A stretch of 64,000 bases of DNA from positions 2,301,402-2,365,401 of the forward strand of contig OX030960.1 in the NCBI GenBank assembly GCA_943735955.1. The letters run 5' to 3'. Under the pieces are notes generated by a model. That model had not been told where the DNA came from, did not search any database, and worked only from the letters and a program-made list of their open reading frames with translations. Source of the DNA: Piscicola geometra. Its lineage: Eukaryota; Annelida; Clitellata; Hirudinida; Piscicolidae. Shown here one piece after another: positions 1 through 11,040 of the stretch. The translations under genes and the position numbers were made by a program. Every line of letters begins with the position of its first letter. Positions within the stretch are counted from its first letter, which is position 1.

Positions 1-195
1 AAATTAAAGTTAGTTTAAATTAAAGTTAGTTTAAATTAAAGTTAGTTTAAATTAAGGTTAGTTTAAATTAAAGTTAGTTTAAATTAAAGTTAGTTTAAAT
101 TAAAGTTAGTTTAAATTAAAGTTAGTTTAAATTAAAGTTAGTTTAAATTAAAGTTAGTTTAAATTAATGTTAGTTTAAATTAATGTTAGTTTAAA
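1..195. repeat. 16-bp tandem minisatellite, first block
   Basis: About twelve head-to-tail copies of AAATTAAAGTTAGTTT with rare substitutions (AAGG, AATG variants). The same array resumes at about 1463-1530 after an insertion, so it was one array before the piggyBac-type element landed in it. No coding potential is seen. Confidence 0.95.
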
Positions 196-199
196 TTAA

Positions 200-1458
200 C
201 CCATTAACGCATGACTCAAAGGAATTAATTAATTTTTTAACATTTTATTGAAAACCCGATTCTAACAAATAAAATCAAAAAATTAGTCTGAAATATTTTA
301 TACAAAAAAAGTTATGATGAAAATAAAAAATGTCCTTAAAAAAGGACGCTATGCATTGCTACCGACGGTAATCACGATTCGTGGTAGATGCTGAAGCACT
401 CCAAATGTAAAGCTACATTACATTTAAGGCATTTCTTTTCCACTTTCTTTCCACATTGCTTGCATCTTTTTTGGCCATCTTCAATTTTACCAATAAAATG
501 ATCTTTTCCATCGTATCGGACATCTGCAATCACGCTTTTAGCTAAATTCATGGATCCTTTTTTTTCTTTTTTGATCTGTTTGAAACCATATGAAAAAATT
601 ATAAATATTTCAGTTTAACATGAATAATAATAAAAACTCACATCAATTTGGCCTAGAATTGATTTCACAACCTGACGTCTAAACTGCACACATGTAAATT
701 TTTCATTTTTATTATACTTTTTAAAAATGCACCAGGCATTGTGGACAGAGGCATCAATTAAAAAACCAAATAAAGGCCACCACCACTTTCTTAGCTGGCC
801 TTTTTACAGCAGTTTCTTCTCTACTTATAGTGGTTTTCTCTTCCCCAATTTTGGAAATTACTATTTCTGCTTCTGCATTTAGCTGGTTTCTTGATAAATT
901 ATCTAGAGTACCTTCACCATCCTCGGGTCCACTATCCTCATCAGAGCAGTTTGGGTCAGTAGGAGGAATCATGACTATATCTGCTGAAAAGAAATCATTG
1001 TCATCTTCCAAAATACTAAGGACTTCATGAAGAGCGAATCTGAAAATAATTGTTTTTACCATCAGTATTACTGCATAGTGTCCTTAAAAAAGGACACTCA
1101 ATAAAACACAGTTTTTGGAAATAATATTACATGTAAAATAAAATTTATTTTAAATAAAGATATAAGAATGAATAACAATGAAATATTATTATACATTATG
1201 AATGGTAGACATTAAATAAAATTATAACTAACTTTTTTTCATGAGCCATGACAAAAACACAAAAAATTTAGTTATCGCCTTGAAAAATCAGAATATCGAA
1301 ACAATCTATCAATTTCAAATCACAAAAAAATTTTTAACAAAGACTTCAGTTTATATAGGACAGGATTAGCTGCAAAGATAATAAATATAATCAAGATAAC
1401 TATTATTAAAAAAACTTTTTATTGCTGTCCTTAAAAAAGGACAGTATGCGTTAATGGG
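200..1458 (-). mobile_element. piggyBac-type element, internally deleted, with TTAA target duplications
   Basis: The element starts with CCCATTAACGCAT right after a TTAA (196-199) and ends with the reverse complement of the same 13 bases just before a second TTAA (1459-1462). TTAA duplication and termini beginning CCC are the signature of the piggyBac superfamily. It sits inside the 16-bp minisatellite, which continues on both sides, so the boundaries are certain to the base. At 1.26 kb it is too short for a whole transposase of about 600 residues. A perfect 16-bp palindrome (GTCCTTAAAAAAGGAC) occurs three times, at 332-347, 1080-1095 and 1427-1442. Confidence 0.92.
372..1062 (-). pseudogene. 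piggyBac transposase: N-terminus joined to C-terminus, catalytic core missing
   Basis: The frame opens at 1062 with an acidic N-terminal region typical of piggyBac transposases (SDEDSGPEDGEG, then NLSRNQLNAEAE), to about residue 90. At about 790-800 it passes, with a frame change, straight into the conserved C-terminal segment (KWWWPLFGFLIDASVHNAW). That segment continues over a likely 70-base intron (GTGAGT donor, CAAACAG acceptor, about 570-640) into a cysteine-rich zinc finger (CKQC, CLKC, LECF, YH), ending at a stop near 372. The whole DDE/D catalytic domain between them is absent. It could be mobilised in trans at most. Confidence 0.85.
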
Positions 1459-1739
1459 TTAATGTTAGTTTAAATTAATGTTAGTTTAAATTAAAGTTAG
1501 TTTAAATTAAAGTTAGTTTAAATTAAAGGACTCCTACTATTTTTTGTTGATATCTGAAATAACCTAGTTAAAGCATTTTTAACTATTATTAAACGCCTTA
1601 CCTTCAATAAAACCCATGGTGACATACGGAGATCTTCTAATATAAAAGTCCACCATACCCAAAGGTCTTTCTGCCTGAATAGTTTGGATTCCATTTAGAT
1701 AGCATAAGGCATAGAACACTAACATGTTTTAATATCAAT

Positions 1740-2140
1740 ACATTGGCTGGGAGACTGAAAGGGTAATAGCACTTGTCTAAGGTGCTTCCCTGGACTAGTG
1801 GTAGAGTGGGGATGTCTTACTTTCCCGTACAGGTAAGACACATGTCCACTGCTCCTGGGTTAGTCGTTGACACGAAAAAGGTGTTCATCCACCCTTTATC
1901 AGTTTTTGATCTTCGTGCTGTTGGGTAACCCTGATACCCTCCACACCAAAAAGTCCTATTCATCGTGACAAGAGTGGGGGGGTCAGTTTAGTTCCCGGCC
2001 ACTCGACCACAACACAGGTTGTACTTGCTTACGTGGCACTCGTAGCAGGTTCTTAACAGATCCTGACCTGACCCTAAAAAACATTTAAATGCACAAATAC
2101 AGACTTAGTGTCTTCTTCCAAGTTGACTGTCAAATCTTCA
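1740..2140 (-). mobile_element. RTE-type LINE 5' leader fragment (repeat shared with 44520-44930)
   Basis: This block is closely similar to 44520-44930, where it lies directly upstream of an RTE endonuclease ORF on the minus strand. Here it is separated from its coding part. A shorter related stretch with the same word order (ACCACGACACAGG, then GTACTAGTAGCAGGTTC) is at 37370-37430. I see no ORF. The short block 1590-1690 matches 37890-37985 and carries part of the unrecognised ORF annotated there. Confidence 0.6.
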
Positions 2141-2143
2141 AGC

Positions 2144-3072
2144 CTAAGGGGTGGTGTCGTAAGCTACGGTAGCTGTATCGCAATGATACATATGCTCACC
2201 AAACTGTATCAGAGCAAGCACGCCTGGCTCACGGGTCATTCTAGATATATTGCTAAATTGTGGTAAGTTACTTAAACGCATACCATAAGTGCGGTACTTC
2301 AGATTGATACCAACCAACTCATCTCTGAAGGCATCAGTTAACATGGCTTAACACAGTTGGTGCTAGACGCAGCCTTGCTTGACTCTGTTCGTAACTAGAA
2401 AAGGATCAAATGATTCTCCACTGTCCTGGGCTCAGGTTTGTAAGCCTCCGTGGATTTTTTGCACCAAGACGTTGAATTTCCTTGGACAACCGTACTTTGC
2501 CATGATCTTCCACAGACCTTCTACTGACTGTCAAAAACCTTGGTGAGGTTCACATATGTAGAAAACAAGTCTGAGTTTTGCTTTAGACACTTTTTTCGCA
2601 TCTGCCACATGTTGATGGTTTCTCGTTTTTTTTTTAGAAACCGCGCTGACTTTCAAGCAAGAAATCTTGGTCAAGGTGGACTGTGATTCTTGCAAATATT
2701 TTTCTGCAATAGAAAGCTGTGATATACCTCTGGTTGTCACAGGCTTGTCTACTTACTTTACGCTTGTAGAAGTGTATTATGGAAGCATATTTGAATTCCT
2801 GCGAAATCGCCTATTTTATCCACATCATTATAACAACTGATGAAGCTTTTCAGTCAGGAAGGACCCTCCTTGTAGACCTCAGCTGGTACAGCGTCTAAAC
2901 AAGCTGCTTTGCAACTGGAATGAAGACGAATTGCTATCTGGGTCTCGTGCAAGTTTCGAGGATCATCCAGTGCTTCGTTAGTGTGCACTTTGGAAAGACG
3001 ATTGATGGCTTCGACGATGATTGTAGAAGGGCGATTCAGGACTTTGTCGGAGTGTTCAGCCAACTTCTCCAA
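2144..3072 (-). pseudogene. RTE-type LINE reverse transcriptase, degraded, fused into family X sequence
   Basis: Reading the minus strand from 3072, fragments follow the order of an RTE-clade reverse transcriptase. First comes a thumb-proximal segment (EKLAEHSDKVLNRPSTI, then VPAEVYK, 3072-2854). Next is RGISQLSIAEK (about 2730). Then, in shifted frames, a segment equivalent to the conserved KAFD region and WKIMAKYGCP (about 2500), VKQGC and AMLTDAFRDE (about 2340). After residues INLKYRTYG the frame leaves the LINE and continues into MRLSNLPQFSNIS, found without LINE sequence at 39122-39376, 44931-45131 and 50850-51104. The active-site FADD part is not present. Several frameshifts make this a dead fragment. 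Confidence 0.75.
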
Positions 3073-3080
3073 GATCTGCG

Positions 3081-3300
3081 ATGAGAAGGCGGTATGATCC
3101 AGAGGCGTGGGAATGTGGTTGGTCTACATCATCTTTGTCCAGGAGTATCCGAACATTCCATGTGCCTAGTCTAGACGGCTGGAGATGGATACGGGTGCAA
3201 TGGATGGCCATGATGTTCTTCGTGTCTTTTCATGCCTTTAGCGTTCCACATCGCTTTGCTGAAAATCGCCTTTTTGACCGTTGACCATCCAGTGGTTTTT
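3081..3300 (-). pseudogene. RTE-type LINE endonuclease N-terminal fragment
   Basis: The minus strand reads GTWNVRILLDKDDVDQPHSH, the beginning of the apurinic-type endonuclease of RTE LINEs (motif WNVR). It is followed directly by the start of the reverse-transcriptase linker region at 3072, so almost all of the endonuclease domain is missing. A near-identical copy lies at 45436-45650, with the same truncation, so the deletion predates the duplication of this block. Confidence 0.65.
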
Positions 3301-5600
3301 TTCGTTTGCCAATTCCCGTTTTCACGTGCATAGGTAGACATACCTAAACTTGCGCACGCTACAGTTTCTACCCTCGTTCCAGGCCCTGATGATAGTGTGA
3401 TAATTGGATGATTGATGTGAAGTTTGAACGAATTTGCTCTCGAGTGTTTTAAATGTATCTTTGATTTTAAGTATTTCATGTACGTGTTTGATTGCTTTAA
3501 GACGACAGTATGATGATTGGATGATTGATGTGAAGTGTGAAAGAAATTTGCGGTTGAGTGTTTTAAATGTATATTTGGTGGTGCTGTTTGAGTTTTCTTG
3601 TTATGTGACATTGATCGTCAATGCAGAACGATAATTCTATTCACTGTCGGAAATGAATTTCCACATGCAGAAGTTGATTTTTCTAAGGTACTTTCAATGA
3701 ATTAAATAATATATTTGATTGAAATGCATCTTTGAATTTTATAAAATAGTTCATTAAGGTTTGGAAAGTTATGTCTTTCATTAAATCTTTTTTCACAATA
3801 TTTTGGGATTCTGCTAATTATTCTTTTTATTACTTTTGTCTCTGACATGTGAATTAACGGTTCAATTCCTTCTGTCCAAAAACTATTTGATGAAAGAAAG
3901 TGCTGTTACTGCTTTATCGTTAAATCATGTTTTCAGTTCCTCTATCACATTGTCCAGTAAACAAAAAAATTGTTTTTTTTTATTGTTCAAAATGTATCAT
4001 CGTGATCAATTGAAGAATTCAAACAGGTATTTGGTATTCTTTGTCTTTTACTAAGTTTTATAAACTCATTCTTGCTGACTTCCATTAATGAATTGAAACC
4101 ACTTTCCTTAAAAAAAATAAGTGAATATATCTTTGAGGTTTTAAGACTTATAACAGCCTTTATTATTGCAATATTTTCCCTGAAACATATTGTTAACTGG
4201 CTTGAAAATTTTTCGTATTTAACAATAATGCATTGAAAACACTTTCCAATATTTTAACTCTTAGACCTGATTAATTAAATTGATAATTAAGTATTTGTTT
4301 AACTTTTACAAAACGCAAAACTATGTCTTGGACTGTCAACATTTCACAAAGCAAATTGATTTAGACCTCGCATTACATGCATGATATTCTTTTCCCATGC
4401 CTAACTGCAATTGGATACACAATATTACTTCGCCATGCTATGTTTCCACATTTAGACAAATGTACAAGTTAACCTTGTGCTGCTGTTACATCATCAGACT
4501 TATGCTATCACCATTTGAAGACGCGACTCCAAGTCGTCGTTACTACTATCAAAACATGTGAGACAAACAAGATAACCGAAGAAAAGAAGAGCCAAACCCA
4601 GTGGTCCTCGTCGACTCGACAATCGAATTTTACTTGTTCAATGTACAATCTACCCTAACTTATTTTGTACGGCAGTGACTTTCGCCAACTAATCTTCTCA
4701 CTACTCATGTAAACTGCATTAAACTGTATCAGCTTATTTGTTAACCTAACCTATAACATTATAAAATTAAATTTTTTTCTTACGATTAAAATCTTTGTAA
4801 GGGGCTTGCATGTTATGTGGTTGTAGGAATCAGTGAGTTTATTTGTTTTATGGCATGCATTGTTGCATAACGTCTTGAATTTTCTAAACTACCTACACAA
4901 GAATGTACTTTTATCTTCACCATTATGTGGAGATAGTTGATTTTACCGGAATAAAAAGTGTCAAAAAATAGTTTTGCAATCATCCCTATAAACTAATTAA
5001 AGCTGTAGATTTGAGAGTAAAATAAATGAAAACTTGATTAATTCTTCAATGAAATTAAAAAAATTAAGTGTACTGAATGGAATGATTCTTGAAGACATAA
5101 CAACAACCCGGTTTCTTGACCATCATTTATACAAAATTTGAGTGATTGAATCGTTTATGAATACCAGAGATAATGAGAACACCGATTAACAAAGACATTT
5201 TTTCCCACTTTTCTTTTCATAATTACGCATTTCGATTTCCTCGTTTGTCCACTCCAAAATGATTTCAATGTCCTGAATGGGCAACTGGAAAGCTTCATAG
5301 GCATGGTAATTTGTATGCCCATGACTTGGAATAGACTTTGATATGATCATCATTATCAGTAATTATATTCTTCTTCGCCATCGCTAATTTCAGTGTCGAT
5401 CTCGCTGATAGTTTTTTTTCGTCACTCATGCCTTTATCCTCACGGCTTTCATCGCGACTTTCTTCAAGGATCCATTGTTTGAGTTTTTATTGCACTTAAT
5501 CGTCCATTTTCCACTTTATTTTTCATAATCGGTAGTAGAAAGAATGGGCGATTACGCATAGAATACTTTTCAAGCGATACCAGTTGATCTTTTTAGCTAA
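3300..5600. repeat. Dispersed repeat family X, copy A (non-coding part)
   Basis: AT-rich sequence nearly collinear with 45650-47780 and, for its last part, with 35230-36033. Shared landmarks include a twice-repeated GATTGATGTGAAGT word (3412 and 3525), a block with TGTTTCCACATTTAGACA, and an end with CGTCACTCATGCC. Near 5390-5480 the minus strand could encode an acidic tail (better preserved at 35844-36104), but the frames are broken. No gene is supported. Confidence 0.75.
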
Positions 5601-6110
5601 ACATAAATATTAAGAATTCGAACAGTAAAATGAAATCTTAAAATTAAAGATTAAAACATTTGAATATTAAGAATTGAATATTAGACATGGAAAACGGTGT
5701 TTGAAACGAGATTAGTAAGCCATAACACAAAGCAGCAAAAACATTTTTTCTCTGCTGTCTGAACTTTTTAAACAGATTTAGACAGAATTTTAGCTGCTGA
5801 TTTCGAAAATGATTACAGTTTTTCGGTATCAAGTCAAGTTTTTAAGCTATTTTAATTTTAAAAAATTGAAATTTTTAATGAAATCTTTCTGACATTTCTT
5901 GCGTTTTTTTCATATTTTTAATTACTATTTTTTTAGAGTCTGTTTGTATGAAAAAATTATTTCTAATACAACATAAATTTAACATTTAAAACTTCAAATT
6001 CATTATTTTTTAAATGGTAAGTATAAGTAAAAAATAACATAAAAAAGAATTTCGAGTTTTCATTAAACAATCAAGGCATACATTTTCTTTTTTTGCAACT
6101 TCTAGAGTGC
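5600..6110. other. AT-rich spacer, nothing recognised
   Basis: Long A and T runs and short ORFs with no recognisable domain. A 62-codon minus-strand ORF at 5644-5832 has no features beyond AT-driven composition. I see no repeat copy elsewhere in the window. Confidence 0.6.
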
Positions 6111-6119
6111 TCATTTGTA

Positions 6120-6800
6120 GACATCTCTTTTCAGTGTCCAGCAATAATCAGCCATCATAACTGCATCTCAGCGTCCTTTTATACCTAGTTTCCATTTCCT
6201 TCATATCTTGATGAAATCTCTCTCCATGCTCGTCACTCATCGCTCCCAGATTCACAGGAAACCTTTCAAGGTGAGAAAATAGGTAATTCACTTTGATGCT
6301 CATGTTGCATCCAAGTTTCTGGAAAGCATTTAGCATATTCGAAATAAGTTCTGAATGATTGCTGGCCTTGTAATTTCCAAGGAAATGTTTTACTACTAAA
6401 ACAAATGTTTTCCATGCCTCACATTCTACTTCATTCATGGAATTTTCTAATTCGGAATCTGATGAGTTTACGCAGTTGTGGACCATCAAAAATACCAGCT
6501 TTCAATTTTTCATTGGACAGCCCTGGGAAAGCATGGCACAAGTATTCAAAACAGTTACCATCTTTGTCCAGAGCCCTAGTACACTTATCAAACCTAGTTT
6601 TATATGAAGTGGTGAGAAAAATATTTTTTCACGATCAATAAGGGGATTATTATGATATTTTTCATTTTGGATGGTGCTAATTCTTTTCGTATTGGCCAGT
6701 CTTTCTGTGTATGGTAATGGTGAGCTCTGTCTCGGCTATCCCACATGCACAACGACGCAGATTCTCTGTGCATATCTTGCACACCATGTGTAAAGCCCAA
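6120..6800 (-). pseudogene. Broken copy of a transposon-associated protein (cc8L18.2-like)
   Basis: The minus strand encodes pieces of a protein family that is repeated in many arthropod and cnidarian genomes and is often labelled cc8L18.2-like. In order: LCMWDSRDRAHHY (about 6740), a segment starting DREKIFF in another frame (about 6640), NSMNEVECEAWKTF (6430), a segment starting LGAMSDEHGERFHQD (6240), and finally MMADYCWTLKRD (6140). The last two lie in different frames, and a TGA stands where the family has Trp (GRWDA reads GR-stop-DA). At least three frameshifts and one stop make it non-functional. The biochemical role of the family is unknown to me. Confidence 0.7.
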
Positions 6801-6814
6801 TTTTTATCTTGGTC

Positions 6815-7540
6815 ACCAAGCTTAAGTATACTCGCCGCATATATAACAAAAAACGTCTACTAAATATAGAGAATATATTTACTTAAAATTCAAATAAACT
6901 TTTAATAACTAAATAAAAATAACTTATTTGAATTTCAGAAATATAAACAGTTGCTAAAAAACAACATTTAATATTCTTTATATATGGGAGAAAAAAAATA
7001 ATGATCACGTGACCATAGATAAAAAGGTTGACCTGATTGAACAAAGAGAATATCATTTTTGAATTCAGCACTATAAAATTATACAAAATCCATCAAAAAA
7101 CCTTTGACAGCAAATTTTGTGTTTCCACTGTTATTTACGACCTTAAAAAATAAATGATTTATAATAGATTTTAAATGGTATTAGAATTTTCTAAATATTT
7201 GAATTCACATAAGTTATACATTTTCATGTCGACTTGATTTTAAAGTGACTCCACCAATAAAATTCTACGGTTGCGCTTGATAGGTCAAGTCGATTTCCAG
7301 GTCTACCTATGGGCCATCCTGGTCACCAAGCTCGAATTTAAAATAGCTGTGGTAAGCCATCTTTATGAAATTAGTCACTGGATTTCTGTTAGAAAGTGGA
7401 GTATACTCACCGCATATATAAAAAAAAAGTCTGGGTTGTTTTAGCAATGCCTTCCAGTTTTTTTCCATTTTATCTACTAAATATAGAGAATATATTCAAA
7501 TAAACTTTAAATAACTTATTTGAATTTCAGAAATATATTC
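6815..7540. repeat. Two direct copies of a roughly 125-bp AT-rich repeat
   Basis: The block at about 6830-6950 (beginning AGTATACTCGCCGCATATAT and ending TTGAATTTCAGAAATATA) recurs at about 7400-7535 with small indels. A GGTCACCAAGCT word precedes the first copy (6809) and occurs again at 7320. No coding potential is seen. Confidence 0.7.
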
Positions 7541-8240
7541 AAGTCGACTCCCAGGTCTAATTGTGATTGTGTATTTATCATTATAGTTGTATTAAACAAA
7601 CTATTCATTGCTTACTTAAATATTCGTATCAAAGCAGAAGTTAAAAAATGTAAGTGGGGTAAGGGGGTCTGGACCCTCAGGATCGTCCATGCTGGGTAGG
7701 AACCTCCCAAGATTTGCAGAAGATCGCTGCCCTTGATTACTAGAGATGAACACTGAAGAGTTGTAAAATAAAGAATAATACAATACAGTAGATTATTTTA
7801 TTGTACTGTAGTACAGAAACTGAACAGTGGAGGAATGTTATGCCGTCGAATAAAAAAACTTTATATAATTAAATTATCAAACTTTATTAAATGTTACTAA
7901 CAATCCTTTTCTAATTTCGTTTATTTGCTATTATTAAATTTATAAGTTGGTTTATTTATTTATTTTGTGGTCGTAATTAAACTATTTTCATTCACCTATA
8001 TAATTTTATTACACCTATTGACTTTGATGATCAAAATTTAAAAAAGTTAGAAATAAATAATGAAAAAATATAAAAAAGATATATATATATATATAAAATC
8101 AAATTTCCATTTATAACTGCTTTTATTTAAACCAATAAGTCAAAAATTACCATTCGATTCCATATAATTAAATAACCTAATTAAATAAGTAATTAGCCAA
8201 ACTAATGATTTATTTAAGCATCCAATTATGCTTTGGAAAG
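7540..8240. other. AT-rich spacer with a decayed hAT terminus
   Basis: At 7665-7735 the reverse complement contains GGGCAGCGATCTTCTGCAAA, closely matching the ends CAGGGGCGGCGATCTGCGG seen at 15518 and 26157, so this is probably an hAT terminus. The rest is AT-rich, with a TA run at 8081-8096 and nothing coding. Confidence 0.45.
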
Positions 8241-8242
8241 GC

Positions 8243-10270
8243 CTATTTAGTGGCAACAGAGTCGATCCACTCATTAAAGTAGGTGATTCTCGAAAAGACC
8301 GTCGGAAGGGAGGTGTTACAAGGTGTACCATGCCACGAGCTGATCCCGACCAACTCCCATTGGTTGGGGGCGAATTCACATGCTAATGGAGCACCCTCGT
8401 CGCCCTTTTGAGGGTTTTTGATTGATGCGAGTAGGGTGTTACTCATCCAAAACCACACAAACACAACCACATAAACCACTCAAACCACACCAACACCGCC
8501 ACAAACCACACCTACATTGCATGTTCCAACTTTGAAGTCAGGGACGTCATGGACACACACCATGCTATCCTTAATTCTAGATCTCCAGACTTTCACGCAG
8601 TCCTGGTTCGAGATCACTGGAATTTTCGCCTCCAAGAGGAGGTGTGAAAAAGGGGCTGAGTTGGGGTTTTCAAAGTTTTGGCTTGTAAATATTTTGATTT
8701 CATTCGTAAAAAACCTATTTGTATTCTTATAATTATTATTATCAAATAGTTGTATTTCATTTATGAAAGTACTTAATGAGGGCCGTAAGCCTGAGATGTA
8801 TCGAATAAAAAGAGAAAACACTATTTTACCGGGTTAGGCTTAAATTTTTTTTCATTTAACTCAGATTCTTTCATTTCCTCCTCTTCATTTCTCCATACTT
8901 CCGTCTCTCCTCATTCCCTCCACTTACGTCCGTTATTTCCCCATCCAGAGATGAAGCATTTCTTGCCAACTTCATCAGTCCTATTGGTTCTCTTGATGTA
9001 CTTAATATTCAACTTCCCTGTTGTCTCCCTGATGGGTTCGTCCCAGAAGATTAGTACCATGTCATTCAGGTAACCGTTTAAAGAGTATTGAGGGTGCTGT
9101 GGAATGGGAGTGGGGAAAAACCTTTACACTGGCTGGTGTATACAAGTTTTAAGTGTCGTATTTTAAAATCAATTTAGAAAAAAAATTCTGTTTTTATGAA
9201 GGATCTTTTGAGTTGATTTTTTTTATATAAATATTATAAATTCGCATCAATCCGCACTGACTCGAAGGGTGCTTTGATGGCTCTTTTAACGCAGTTTCCC
9301 TTGGAACAGTCAGTTGTCTGTTCGTTGGTCCCAGCGATGATAGTGAAAAAGGATCTGTGGTAGTGAAATTGTTTTCAAAATAGATGAGAGGAGTGTTCGA
9401 TGATTGATGAGGGAAAGTGAATAGGAAAGCAAGTTTGGGGGGCTGTTGTAAGGAAAGCGAATGGGTGGATGTGCCATGATTTTTGAGCTGAAATTGACAA
9501 CACACATAACCACCAACAACAACATCACCAACAACATCACCAAAAACATCACCAACAACATCACCAACAACAATATCACTAAAAACATAACCACAAACAA
9601 CATAACCAACAACAACATCACCCAACAACATAACCAACAACATCACCACCAACAAAAACTAAACCAATAACAAAGATAAAACACTCACGGATTTGAAGTG
9701 GTGCATCGGTTGGATGTAAGTGCCCATGTGGGACCCATGAGAACGGCACTGCAATAATGCTGTGAAAAGGGGATGTGGTTAATGTTGTGGTTGCAAGAAA
9801 ACTGAAGAAAGGATGTGGAAGAAGGTTTGTGGTTGACTGCAGTTTTGGTCAAACGATGGCCAAAAAATGTGATTTTCCCCCTCCCTCTCTTTTCCCTTTT
9901 CACCACATCCTCAAATCCACCTCACTCCACCCTCTTTCCCTAATCCCCACTTACAAATCCTCTCACGAAGAAGCCCAGTTGCCAAGGATGAGCTCCAGTT
10001 TTCGCCACGGTTCCGTTGATGATGTTTTGAGTTGGGAGGGCCGAAGCTGGAAAAGAAAGATGAGTCTAGAAGAGGAATTGAAGATTAATAAATAGGGGGA
10101 AAATTAAGAAAGGAAAAAGAGGTGGAAGAGTGGTAAGGGAAAAATCGAAGAAAAAAAGGAGATTGGGAAGAATTTGAGGGGTGGTGAAAAGCTTTTGGTT
10201 GATGTTTTTGATGTTCAACAACAAGCAACTCACCCAGAGACAACAGGCACAAAGCAATAAAGATTTTCAT
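8243..10270 (-). CDS. Secreted serine-protease homologue (S1 fold, catalytic His and Ser replaced)
   Basis: Seven exons on the minus strand join in phase to 255 codons: 10270-10234, 10046-9955, 9759-9689, 9354-9258, 9096-8928, 8655-8516 and 8404-8243 (stop included). Five donors are strong or acceptable (GTGAGT, GTAAGT, GTGAGT, GTAAGT, GTAGGT). The exon 4 donor (GTGCGG) is weak but is the choice that keeps phase. Residues 1-15 (MKIFIALCLLSLASA) are a signal peptide ending in an AxA-type site. The mature start IING (21-24) follows Gln-Asn, not Arg. C46 and C62 match the 42-58 disulphide. The catalytic His is Arg61 (SNRC for AAHC), Asp111 is kept (LNDMVL), and the Ser motif reads GDEGAP (Glu205). 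The family expects GDSGGP. HPQY, ISGWG and a WIDSV tail confirm the fold. An enzyme role is ruled out by these changes; binding or regulatory roles are known for such homologues, but this one's role is unknown. Confidence 0.9.
9490..9660. repeat. AACAACATCACC minisatellite in intron 3 of the protease homologue
   Basis: An imperfect array of AACAACATCACC and AAAAACATCACC units lies wholly inside the intron between exons 3 and 4. It creates Val/Leu/Met-rich ORFs on the minus strand and Asn/Thr-rich ones on the plus strand that have no protein character. Confidence 0.9.
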
Positions 10271-10755
10271 TTTTATTCGAACGCTGTTTTGAAGTTTTTC
10301 TCTGCGTATTTAAAGGAATTGTTATCGTTCAGGTCTGATAGCATGACAATTAGTGCTCCGAAGGTTCGCAGGTTTGAAGCCTTTTGAAGAATTTAATCTC
10401 ATTATCAGTCTGATAATTTATAAATAGGTTTTTATAACAAATATTAAACTTAGAATTTTATTGTGAGATAAAAAAATTATCTTATCATTTTATTTCTCTT
10501 TCTTATTATAAAATAAAAAAATAATTTTTTAGAACTGAAAATACCATGCCAGAACGCAAAATAGAATATCATTCAAATACAATTTGGCAAAGAGTTTTTG
10601 ATAAAAATAAAGAAATTTTACTGTAAATTCAATAAACATGAAAAAAAATCATGGTTTGATTGAAAATATGGATGGAAAAGAAGAAAAGAAATGGCTATGT
10701 TCAGTGCATATCATTTTTATTTTTTTATATATATTTATATTATTTCACATTTCTA

Positions 10756-11040
<285 letters not shown>

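Noticed and set aside
1..195. CRISPR-like or regulatory array
   Set aside because: The units are contiguous with no spacers, and the genome is eukaryotic. It is a plain minisatellite.
3383..3430. Further hammerhead motif starting CTGATGA
   Set aside because: No GAAA element and no stem I or II pairing follow within a reasonable distance.
9194..9655. ORFs with Val/Leu-rich N-terminus over the protease homologue
   Set aside because: They arise from the AACAACATCACC minisatellite in intron 3 and a shifted reading of exon 4.
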